From Zonotrichia leucophrys gambelii (Eukaryota > Chordata > Aves > Passeriformes > Passerellidae), in the NCBI RefSeq assembly GCF_028769735.1, contig NC_088194.1, positions 3,666,319 through 3,730,318 on the forward strand: 64,000 bases of DNA. Reading direction: 5' to 3'. The notes below the pieces were generated by a model. That model was not told where the DNA came from. It searched no databases and saw only the letters and a program-made list of their open reading frames with translations. The position numbers and the translations under genes are program-made. Below, piece by piece: positions 41,917 to 52,100 of the stretch (positions within the stretch are counted from its first letter, which is position 1; every line of letters begins with the position of its first letter).

Positions 41917-44533
41917 GCTTCCCAGGGATCCGTTCCTGGCTGGAATCACTGCTCATCCCAGGGGAATCCTTTGGGGATCCCAGGAAATCCTTTGGGGATC
42001 CCATAGCAACTCCAGAGCCTCCCAGGGATCCGTTCCTGGCTGGAATCGCTGCTGATCCCATGGAATCCTTTGGGAATCCTGGGGGAATCCTTTGGAGATC
42101 CCATAGCAACTCCAGAGCCTCCCTGGGATCCGTTCCTGGCTGGAATCGCTGCTGATCCCATGGAATCCTTTGGGCATCCCATAGCAACTCCAGAGCCTCC
42201 CTGGGATCCATTCCCAGCTGGAATCACCGCTGATCTTTGGGGATCCTTTGGGGTTCCCTGAGTAACTCCAGAGCCTCCTCAGGATCTGTTCCTGGATGGA
42301 ATTGATGCTGATCCCATGGAATCCTTTAGGAATCCCAGGAAATCCTTTGGGGATCCCATAGCAACTCCAGAGTCTCTCCAGCATTTGTTCCCAGCTGGAA
42401 TCACTGCTCATCCCAGGGGAATCCTTTGGGGATCCCAGGAAATCCTTTGGGGATCCCATAGCAACTCCAGAGCCTCCCTGGGATCCGTTCCTGGCTGGAA
42501 TCGCCGCTGATCCCGGGGAATCCTTTGGGAATCCCAGGAAATCCTTCGGGGATCCCATAGCAACTCCAGAGCCTCCCTGGGATCTGTTCCTGGCTGGAAT
42601 CGCTGCTCATCCCAGGGGAATCCTTTGGAGATCCCAGGAAATCCTTCAGGGATCCCATAGCAACTCCAGAGTCTCTCCAGCATTCGTTCCCAGCTGGAAT
42701 CGCCGCTGATCCCATGGAATCCTTTGGGAATCCCAGGAAATCCTTCAGGGATCCCATAGCAACTCCAGAGCCTCCCTGGGATCCGTTCCTGGCTGGAATC
42801 ACCGCTGATCCCATGGAATCCTTTGGGGTTCCCTGAGTAACTCCAGAGCCTCCTCAGGATCCGTTCCTGGATGGAATTGATGCTGATCCCATGGAATCCT
42901 TTGGGAATCCCAGGAAATCCTTTGGGGATCCCATAGCAACTCCAGAGCCTCCCTGGGATCCGTTCCTGGCTGGAATCGCTGCTGATCCCATGGAATCCTT
43001 TGGGAATCCCAGGAAATCCTTCAGGGATCCCATAGCAACTCCAGAGCCTCCCTGGGATCCGTTCCTGGCTGGAATTGCCGCTGATCCCAGGGAATCCTTT
43101 GGGGATCCCAGGAAATCCTTCAGGGATCCCATAGCAACTCCAGAGCCTCCCAGGGATCTGTTCCTGGCTGGAATTGATGCTGATCCCATGGAATCCTTTG
43201 GGAATCCCAGGAAATCCTTCAGGGATAGGACCCATATTAACTCCAGAGCCTCCCTGGGATTCGTTCCCAGCTGGAATCGCCACTGATCCCATGGAATCCT
43301 TCAGGGATCCCATGGAATCCTTTGGGGATCCCCGAGCACCCCCAGAGGATTCGGGGGGAACTCTCCGGAAGGAACGGCGTGTCTGGTGTGGGACGGTCAA
43401 ACAAGGGCCGGACACAGGGAGGGAATTCCAGGCTGTGCTTGGAGGAATTCCAGCGGGATCCTGGAGCCGTGGGAGAAGGGAGGGAGGCTCTGGATGCACC
43501 TGGGGCTGGGAATGGTGGAGGATCCAATGGGAATGGTCATTCCCACACCCATGGAACCAGGAATGGTCATTCCCAGACCCGTGGAACCAGGAATGGTCAT
43601 TCCCACACCCAGGGAACCAGGAATGGTCATTCCCAGACCTGTGGAACCAGGAATGGTCATTCCCACACCCGTGGAACCAGGAATGGTCATTCCCAGACCC
43701 GTGGAACCAGGAATGGTCATTCCCAGACCTGTGGAACCAGGAATGGTCATTCCCACACCCATGGAACCAGGAATGGTCATTCCCAGACCCAGGGAACCAG
43801 GAATGGTCATTCCCAGACCTGTGGAACCAGGAATGGTCATTCCCAGACCCGTGGAACCAGGAATGGTCATTCCCAGACCTGTGGAACAAGGAATGGTCAT
43901 TCCCACACCCAGGGAACCAGGAATGGTCATTCCTACACCCGTGGAACCAGGAATGGTCATTCCCAGACCCGTGGAACCAGGAATGGTCATTCCCACACCC
44001 AGGGAACCAGGAATGGTCATTCCCAGACCCGTGGAACCAGGAATGGTCATTCCCACACCTGTGGAACCAGGAATGGTCATTCCCACACCCAGGGAACCAG
44101 GAATGGTCATTCCCACACCCGTGGAACCAGGAATGGTCATTCCCACACCCAGGGAACCAGGAATGGTCATTCCCACACCCATGGCCTTGGGAAGGCCGTT
44201 GGGATTTGGACTCCGACCTCATCCCTGCGGAATTTCAGGATCTCATCCCCGTGGTCCCGAATTCCCAAGGGAATCCACAAGGACTTCAAAGAGGAAAAAG
44301 GAGAAGTGGGTTTATTTCCTGAGCTCTGGAATGGTTTAAAAATCCCAAATCCGCTGGATTTTGGCCCGAGGAGTGAGGGATTTTGGCGACCCCTCTGCGG
44401 CAGGAGCCAGGTCCCACCAAACTTCCCCATTCCCATCCTTTCCCACCGATCTGAGGGATTTTATCATCCCAAAACGTCTCAGGTGTCCCTCGGTCTGAGC
44501 TCGTGGATTGGGGTGGAGAGAAAGGAAAATAAA
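41917..44533 (+). other. 3' UTR or 3' flank of gene D, made of two arrays
   Basis: Positions 41,935-43,335 are about 13 copies of a roughly 100-bp unit (contains CCCATAGCAACTCCAGAGCC and GGATCCGTTCCTGGCTGG). Positions 43,535-44,185 are about 21 copies of an exact 30-bp unit (GAATGGTCATTCCCACACCC plus GTGGAACCAG). AATAAA at 44,528-44,533 is the first good poly(A) signal, which would give a 2.6-kb repeat-filled UTR. Confidence 0.65.
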
Positions 44534-45002
44534 CTTGGAATTTAAAAAATCCGTTGGGATCGGATTCTGGAGAGGTTTCCCAGGCTGGACCTGGATTTGG
44601 GGGAAGAAAACCAAGGTGAGAATCGGGGGATTTCTCTCCCTCCCCGTGCCCGAGGTGTAATTCAGCCTCTAATCAGCCAGTTAATTAATTAAACGAGTTT
44701 ATTGTGCAGCTCAGTTGTATTTGCACCAATAAAAAATAATAAAAAAAAAGGATTCTCAGATTTCGAAACCCTAAAAACCCCACAGAATTCCCACCCTTGC
44801 CCATCCCACCTGCCCAATCCCAAATCCGCACTTTCCGGAGTTTTCCATCCCCAAATCTTCGCTCCGAGGCGCAGCTGGGGGTTGAATCTTGGGGAAAAAC
44901 CCCAGAATTTCTGGATATTTCTGGATATTTCTATTCCATGGATCCCAGTGGCCGCTGGAGTTTCCAGGAGAAGAATTCCACCGGGATGGGAATTCCGGGG
45001 TT

Positions 45003-45056
45003 TTAGGGACAATGGTGGCTGGCGGGATTTGGGAAATTCCTGTAACCTCTGTTATC
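45003..45056 (-). pseudogene. Gene E last exon
   Basis: Acceptor TTTTTGTAG. In the frame used by gene A it reads DNRGYRNFPNPASHHCP and TAA, matching A exon 9 apart from a 6-nt indel. Joined to exon 4 of E it would instead be read one base shifted (ITEVTGISQIPPAT and on). Confidence 0.6.
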
Positions 45057-45192
45057 CTACAAAAAAAAAAAGCGGGATTTGGGGCATTTTGGGGATTTTT
45101 GATTCCAGAACTCCCAGATTTTGGGGTTCCAAGGGCTGGTTTGGGGTCAGACCCCCCAAATTTGGGATTCTGCCCCCACATTTTGGACAAAC

Positions 45193-45303
45193 CTTGCTGG
45201 GAATTCTCCCTCCACCAGCAGGAGAAGCCCACGAGGAGCAGGATCAGCCCCTCGGCCACGGCCACGACCACTGCTCTCCAGGGGCTGAAATTCCCTGGAA
45301 TTA
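45193..45303 (-). pseudogene. Gene E TM exon (open)
   Basis: Acceptor TTTTCCAG, donor GTTTGT, 111 nt. Encodes VIPGNFSPWRAVVVAVAEGL then ILLLVGFSCWWRENSQQ. A glutamate lies within the membrane run where A has small residues; the basic RKRRK of A is lost. Confidence 0.7.
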
Positions 45304-45419
45304 CTGGAAAAGAATCCCAAAATCCTGGAACTGGGCTGGGATTTGGGGTTCCCTTCCCATCCAAACCACCCCAGGATTCCGTGAATCTCTAAATTCATAG
45401 TTTGGCCTTATACAGAATA

Positions 45420-45468
45420 AAAATTTCATAAATAATTGTGGATTAAGGATATAAAAAGAAGTTTATAT

Positions 45469-45519
<51 letters not shown>

Positions 45520-45850
45520 GTATATATATGTATATATATGTATATATAATGTATTTAATTTATAAAACAAGTATATTTATATAGAAAAATGAGTATATAA
45601 TATATATAAAGATAAGTATCCATTATATACAAAAGTAAGTGTATTATATAAATACCTATTATATATATTTTATAGATATTAATTTATATATTTTATGTAT
45701 ATTAATAGATACCAATAATCTTTTATAGATATTAATATTATAGATATTAATATATATATAGCTATTGTTTTTACACAGAATGCATACAAAAAAAAGTTAA
45801 ATTTAAAATTATATTATTTACATCTCCTTAAACGAATTTTTTTTATATTT
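45420..45850. repeat. AT-rich tract with (TA)n in gene E intron 3
   Basis: (TA)n at about 45,470-45,510 then ATATATATG units to 45,548. Corresponds to the AT-rich tract 10,970-11,520 of gene A. Confidence 0.85.
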
Positions 45851-45936
45851 TCCAAAATTTCCCCATTTTTTCCCCCATTTCTGGCCTGTAAACCCCGCCA
45901 TGCTCAGCCCCGCCCCGGGGCCCGCGGGGAGCTCAC

Positions 45937-46369
45937 CTGGGCAGGTGAGGGCGGCGCGGGCCGCGCTCCAGCCCGCGGGGTTGCTGACGTTGCAGAGGCA
46001 GATTTGGGGATCCGCGCCCTCGGGGAGGCTCCGGAGCAGCCGGGAGGGGCTGTCCGGGATCTGCCCCGGGATCGGCTTCGGATCGCTCCGGGATCCGCCC
46101 CGGGATCGGCCCCGGGATCTGCCCCGGATCTGCCCGGGATCGGCTCAGGATCTGCCCGGGATTGCCCGGGATCGGCTCCGGGATCTGCCCCGGGATCGGC
46201 TCCGGGATCTGCCCGGGATCTGCCCGGGATCTGCCCGGCACGGCTCCGGGCCATCCCCGGTACAGGCCCAGCTGTAGGAGACGTTCCCGGGGCTGGAGCA
46301 GAGCACGGACAGTGCCCGGCCCGATCCCGCTGCAGAATTTGGGATTTCAGCTCGGCCGCTGGACGGGAT
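45937..46369 (-). pseudogene. Gene E IgC2 exon (frameshifted)
   Basis: Keeps NVSYSWACTGDGPEP and the distal NVSNPAG region, but in different frames. A base is missing in GCGGCCGAGCTG (A has GCGGCCGGAGCTG), more are missing near GGGCCGGGCACTG, and the 12-bp array is scrambled and shortened. A second partial acceptor copy lies with its boundary at 46,538. Confidence 0.75.
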
Positions 46370-46384
46370 CTGCGGGGACAGCGG

Positions 46385-46690
46385 GGTGAGAGGGACAGAG
46401 AGGGGACAGGGGGACAAAGGACAGAGGACAGGGACAGAGGACAGGACACGGGGAAGAGGGACCAGGGACAGGGGACAGGTGACATAGGCCCCGATCCCGC
46501 TGCAGGATTTGGGATTTCAGCTCCGGCGCTGGACGGATCTGCGGGGACAGGGGTGAGAGGGACAGAGGGGACGGGACAGACGGACAGGGAACAGGGACAC
46601 AGGGACAGAGGACACAGGGACATGGGGACAGAGGGAACAGGGACAGAGGGACACGGGGACAGGGGGACATGGGGAAAGGGACGAGTGAAC
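46385..46690. repeat. GGGACAGAGGGACA array in gene E intron 2
   Basis: Mirror of the TGTCCC array of gene A, carrying one extra partial copy of exon 3 start (46,468-46,538). Confidence 0.8.
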
Positions 46691-46708
46691 AAGGACCCAG
46701 GCACTCAC

Positions 46709-47038
46709 CCCACACGGACACTCGGATGCACCGGGATGGAATCACTTTCGAATTCTCGAACTCGGCCCAATAGACCCCGTTATCATCCCTGTGAACCGGG
46801 GAGATGCACAGGGAGAGGTTTCCCCGCTGGAATTCCACTCTCCCATGGAAAGGACCTTTGGGATAGGAGACACTTCCATCCCTGGGGGCCGTCAGGATCC
46901 GCAGCGGCATTCCTGAATCAATGTCCCGTTTCCAGTGCATGTCTGTCCACTCCTGCGGGATTTTCCCTGGCTCCAGGCACAGCGATGCTCCCGCGGTCAC
47001 GGGGTGGGACACAGCCGGATTTCGGCATTCCGGGGATC
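46709..47038 (-). pseudogene. Gene E IgV exon (open, 330 nt)
   Basis: Same length and splice sites as in A. From RILTAPRDGSVSYPKG to the end it is identical in protein; before that A has EKILRQWKEMHWKRDINSGER and E has GKIPQEWTDMHWKRDIDSGM at the matching place, so changes cluster in the C/C' region. Confidence 0.75.
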
Positions 47039-47408
47039 CTAAACAAGAGCCGGGCAAGTCGCGACTTTCAGGCAAACTCCGCACCCCAAACGCTGCCCAG
47101 AAAGGGGAACCGGCCCCGCGTCACGGCCCGGCCCGGCTCGGCTCTGCCCGGACAAGGGGGGTTTGAGAGAAGCGAGGAGAATCCCCCCAAAGCCGCAGCC
47201 AGCCCCTCTCCATCCCCCCGAGCGCCGCTCCGGCTTTTCCCCGCGGCAATTCCGGAATCCCCGCAGCAATTCCCGAATTTCCCGCAGCAATTCCCGAATT
47301 TCCCGCAGCAATTCCCGAATCCCCGCAGCAATTCCCGAATTTCCCGCAGCAATTCCCGAATTCCCGAATTCCCGCAGCCCCCCCGGTCCCCCCGCGCCCC
47401 CTCCTCAC

Positions 47409-47481
47409 CTCGGCTCCCGGCCAGGCCCAGCAGCAGCGCCAGCAGCGCGGGGGGACAGCGGCGACCCCCGCGCGGGGACAT
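47409..47481 (-). pseudogene. Gene E signal-peptide exon
   Basis: 73 nt identical to gene A exon 1, donor GTGAGG. Confidence 0.8.
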
Positions 47482-47855
47482 CGCGGGGCGGAGCGGGGAC
47501 CCCTCGGGGCTGCGAGCGCCCGCCGGGGACTTCCTCTGCCCCGGCTCCTTCCTCTGCCCCGCTCCTTCCTCCTCCTCCTCCTCCTCCTCCTCCTCCTCCT
47601 GCGGCCGCCCCTGTGGCAAAGGGGACCAGGACGTGTCCGGGGCGCGGCGCTCTCAGCCCCAAATCTCGCAGGGAACTGATTTGAGCTGTCCCCGGAGGGC
47701 AATTTTGGGGTGTTTTGAGGGGTTTTGCTTTCCCTTTGCAGCGAGCGCCGCGGACGCTTGGGGACATCGCGGTGGCTCCGCTGTCCCCAGCTCGGGCAGC
47801 CCAGCAGCAGCAGGGCCGGGAGGTTTGGGGAGGAATGTCCGGCCCCAAAATGCAC
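47482..47855 (-). promoter_or_regulatory. Probable promoter/5' UTR of gene E
   Basis: Inverted near-copy of 5,285-5,656, with a shorter (CCT)n run (47,567-47,600). Confidence 0.45.
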
Positions 47856-47859
47856 TTTC

Positions 47860-48480
47860 CAATCTCAAAATCCCTATTCCAAGCCCCACAATCCTTCTCG
47901 TTCCAACCCCAAAATCCTCCCGGTTCCAACCCCAAAATTCTCCCTGTTCCAGCCCCAAAATCCTCTTCGTTCACCCCAAACCTCTCATTCCATTCCCAAA
48001 ATCCTCAGGGTTCCAACCCCAAAATTCTCCCTGTTCCGGCCCCAAAATCCTTTTTGTTCCAGCCCCAAGATCCTCCTGGTTCACACCCCCAAATCCTCCT
48101 CAATCTCACCCCAAAATCCTCTTCATTCCCATCCCAAAATCCTTGTTCCCGCCCCTAAATCCTCCTCATTCCAACCCCAAAATCCTCCTCATTCCAACCC
48201 CAAAATCCTCCTCATTCCACCCCCAAAATCTTCCTCATTCCAACCCCAAAATCATCCTCGTTCCCGCCCCTAAATCCTTCCTGTTCCAACCCTAAAATCC
48301 TCCTCATTCCCACCCCAAAATCCTCCTCGGTCCCATCCGAAAATCCTCCTTGTTCCCACCCCAAAATTCTCCTCACTCCAACCCCAAAAATTCTCCTTGT
48401 TCCAACCCCAAAATCCTCCTTGTTCCCGCCCCAAATTCCTCCTGGTTCCAGCCCCCAAAATCCCCTTTCCAGCCCCAAAA
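47860..48480. repeat. Minisatellite upstream of gene E
   Basis: CCCCAAAATCCTCCTCATTC units of about 21-24 bp, the reverse complement of the 4,890-5,275 array. Confidence 0.85.
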
Positions 48481-48489
48481 TCTTGTCCT

Positions 48490-49072
48490 TAAGTTCCCTT
48501 CCACCCCAGACCAGTCTGGGTCATCAGCTCCCAGTTCCTCACCGGGGCAGAGGAACCAGGGTTTTATTTAGGATTTTTAATCCATTTTAAAAGAATATTT
48601 TTAGAACATCTAAGACAATTTTTTAATCTGCTCCAGCTCACTTCCCCCTCGCCCCAAAGTTTCGCCACGGCCGTCTGCGTGTGACCTTCCCTGAATAATC
48701 CTGATTGGGGAAGCGATGTTTCCCAAAATTGTCATTGTCCCGTGTTTGGGGTGGCTTTAGAGGGGGGACAGAGGGGACTGGAGCTGCTCCTTTATGGCCA
48801 AGGCTGAGGGAACCACGGAGAACCTGAGCCATTTGTCCCACACGTGGTGGGACACAGCTTGCTCCGGGTGACACTTTTGGTCCACCATGTTTCCATGGAA
48901 AACACAGTGGTTTTTGTACTTAATACCTCAAATTTCCATTTTTTGAGTGTGAATTTGACACGTCATATCACAACTTCCCCCCAGTACGGACAGATAAGAG
49001 AGCTCTTCCTCTTCCTCTATGTGCGCACTTTTGCACGCTGCTGGGCCAGATCCTCTCCGTTTCCGGACATCC
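48490..49072. promoter_or_regulatory. Head-to-head spacer between genes E and F
   Basis: The start codons of E (-) and F (+) are 1.6 kb apart. Just upstream of F, CAGATAAGAGAGC (a GATA-type site) and CTCTTCCTCTTCCTC (reverse of GAGGAAG, ETS/PU.1-type) lie at about 48,990-49,018. A bidirectional element is possible; nothing shows it directly. Confidence 0.4.
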
Positions 49073-49127
49073 ATGGACGTGTTTTGGATCCTTCATCTCG
49101 CCATCCTCATGCTCCTCCACCAAACCA
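49073..49127 (+). CDS. Gene F exon 1: signal peptide
   Basis: MDVFWILHLAILMLLHQT, donor GTGAGT, phase 1. An upstream in-frame start at 49,019 would add 18 residues, but the ATG at 49,073 gives a compact signal peptide and is the one conserved in B. Confidence 0.8.
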
Positions 49128-52100
49128 GTGAGTGCCGGGTGCTCCTTATCCCCTGGGAAGGAGATCTTGGGGTGGTTTTGGGGTTTTTTGGGGTAGAGGG
49201 ATGGGTGGAAGCACCAGAGCAGCTCCATGAGGGTGGATTTGTGTTCATTGTTGGGATCCAGGGCTGCCATGGAAACCTGCGGGAGGGCTGGTGCCCATCT
49301 CTGGTGTCCATCTCTGGTGTCCATCCCTGGTGCCCATCTCTGGTGTCCATCCGTAGTGTCCATCTCTGGTGTCATCTCTGGTGTCCATCTCTGGTGTCCA
49401 TCTCTGGTGTCCATCTCTGGTGTCCATCTCTGGTGTCCATCTCTGGTGTCCCTCTCTGGTGTCCCTCTCTGGTGTCCATCTCTGGTGTCCATCTCTGGGA
49501 TCTCTGTGTCCATCTCTGGTGCCCATCTCTGGTGTCCATCTCTGTGTCCATCTCTGGTGCCCATCTCTGTGTCCATCTCTGGTGTCCATCTCTGTGTCCA
49601 TCTCTGTGTCCATCTCTGGTGTCCATCTCTGTGTCCATCTCTGTGTCCATCTCTGGTGTCCATCTCTGGTGTCCATCTCTGGTGTCCATCCCTAGTGTCA
49701 TCTCTGGTGTCCATCTCTGTGTCCATCTCTGGTGTCCATCTCTGGTGTCCATCTCTGGCCCAGCCTCTGCTCCAGATGTTCTCCACACATCCAGCTCTGC
49801 CTTCAGCTCCTGCTCCTCTCCACGTTGCCTCCCTGGTTTTGGGGGTCTCATCTTGGGGTGTTTTTTGGCTGAAAAGAGGGAAATTGGGCAAGGTTCAGCC
49901 CTTGCCCGCTCTGAGGGTGTTTATCGTGTGAACCATTCCACGGTTTCGTTATTCCTGCGGGTTTATCTCCTCCCACAGCTTTTTCCTTCCATGAGCTCCC
50001 CTGTCCGTGTCCCAGGGGTGGCTGAGGGTGATGCCGAGCCCGACCTTGGGGCTGGGCCAGGATCAGTCCCTGTTAGGAAAACTGGGAAGGAGAAAACTCC
50101 ATTCCTGGTATAAATGGGGTGGCACAGTTCATTGGAAATGGGAAGTTGTGAAAATAACAACTTCTCCTCCTCAAATTGGTGAGCCAAGGTCACCCACCAT
50201 GGTGGGGCCACTGGAGGGAAGGGATGGGTCCAGAGGGATCCTGGACCTTGTGGTGAGATCCTACCTGGAGTGGTGAGATCCCACCTGGAATGGTGGGATC
50301 CCACCTGGAATGGTGAGATCCAGTCTGGAATCTCCAGATCCCACCAGGTCTGGTGCCCCCAACATGAGAAGCTCATGGAACTGTTGGAGCCAGTCCACCG
50401 TTCCAAAGTTCCCTTCCCTGCGGCCACAGGGAGTGGTCAGCCTGGAGAAGCCGTGGTGGAGCTGCCCCACGCACCCCTGGCAGTGTCCAGGCCAGGCTGG
50501 GCAGGGCTGGGATCTCCATGGACTGGGGGAAGGTTTGGGGATTTTAGGGGAGTGGAATCAGAGCAGTTTTGGGTCCCTCCCAACCCAAACTTTTCCATGA
50601 TTCCCAAATTCTCCTCCAAGGTGCAGCTGCAGGTCTGGCCAGGAGCTCCCTGTCCTGCTCAGTGACCCCTCCTGACCCTCCCATGCCCAACTCCTGGTTC
50701 TCCTTTCCCTCTCAGTTCCTCTCCAGGCTCCGTCCTGGGCACGAGGCTGCTCACGAGGCTGCGGGGGCTCAGCCTGGGGGTGCCCTCGTGCTCTTCCTTC
50801 ACCCAGGGACCCTTCCAGGAGCCCCCCATGAGCCCTCAAGCACCCCCAGGCCTGATGGGCTTCATCCTCTGGGTTCAGCAACTTCATCCATCCTTGGTCC
50901 CACCATGATCCCAGCTTTTCATGCCACCTTCATTTCCCCTTTTCATCCCAACTTCAGCCTATCTTCATCCCGTCTCCAGCCCATGCTCAGCACTCCTTCA
51001 CCCCAGCTTCATCCCACCTCCAGCCCACCTCCAGCCCACCTCCATTCCCACCTCCATGCCCCCTTCAAACCACCTCCATCCCACCTCCATCCCACCCTGA
51101 GCCCACCTTCATCCTCCATTCCCCCACCTCCATCCCACCCCCATCTCAAGTTCTCTCCCCATTTTCTCTCCCCAGTGAGCGCCAGCGACACCACGGAGGT
51201 GATCGGGGTCCTGGGCAAGTCCGTGACCTTCCGCAGCCACAACACAGATGGAAATCCAGCATTCTGGTTTTTTGGGAATGAACCCATAATGACTGTGGCA
51301 TTTGAGGATCCTCCTCGACCCTTATTTTATAAAGACAAATTCGAAACTCGTTTTGCCGTCTCTGAGAGAGGCCGCGCGCTCACCATCTCCCAGCTGAGGA
51401 TGGAGGATGCCGGGACCTACTCTGTAACAATCAACGGAAAGGCATCCACCTTCACCCTGCAGGTGTTCAGTAGGTGCTGTTAGTGCTGTTTTGGGGTGCT
51501 TTCAGTGCTGTTTTGGGGGTGCTTTCAGTGCTGTTTTGGGGGTGCTTTCAGTGCTGTTTTGGGGGGTTTCACACTAAGAGAGAGGTTTGTGACACCGCGG
51601 TGCCCGCAGGGGAGCTGGCAGAGCCCACGGTGACCTGCGAGGCCCAGAACTGCTCGGACGGAAGCTGCAGCTCCTCCCTGCGCTGCTCCACATCCGGCAC
51701 CGGCTTTGGGAACGTCTCCTACACCTGGAGGGTGCGGGATCAGAACATGGACGGGAGCTCCGTGGTGCTGCTGGTGAACGAAACATCCCAGGATGGGCTG
51801 GAGCCGGTGACGTGCACGGCACAGAACCCCGTCAGCAGCAAGAGCATCACCATCACCAACCTCGGGCAGCTCTGCGCAGGTGAGAGCCGGGGACAGGTGG
51901 GGAAAGGTGGGGTGGGCTGATCCTGATCTCCTGAGGAACACGGGAATGTTGGGGTTGGGATGGGCTGATCCCGATCCCTGAGAGCAGGAAAAGTTGGGAT
52001 TTGGGGTTGGGATGGGCTGATCCCGATCCCTGAGAGCAGGAAAAGCTGGGATTTGGGGTTGGGATGGGCTGATCCTGATCCCCTGAGAGCCATGGGAACA

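Larger units (their letters stand above)
44698..47481 (-). pseudogene. Gene E: inverted, tail-less copy of the CD244-like gene
   Basis: Minus-strand exons: 47481-47409 (signal, identical to A), 47038-46709 (IgV, open), 46369-45937 (IgC2, frameshifted), 45303-45193 (TM, open), 45056-45003 (C-terminal exon), AATAAA at 44703-44698. Exons 5-8 of A, with all ITSMs, are missing: intron 4 is fused to the last intron near 45,105. The IgC2 exon is 433 nt, not a multiple of 3, and from its acceptor hits TGA at 46349-46347. Skipping it is phase-neutral and would give IgV-TM. The TM exon ends in phase 1 while the last exon started in phase 0, so the tail would be read in a new frame to a stop at 44,771. 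Likely a pseudogene; a decoy product is possible. Confidence 0.75.

Noticed and set aside
43322..44545. Open 10-residue repeat ORFs in several frames
   Set aside because: A 30-bp unit without stops is open in many frames; no signal peptide, domain or splice support.
46004..48295. Plus-strand ORF of 763 codons over gene E
   Set aside because: Antisense to the signal, IgV and IgC2 exons of E, which are recognisable and share splice sites with A.
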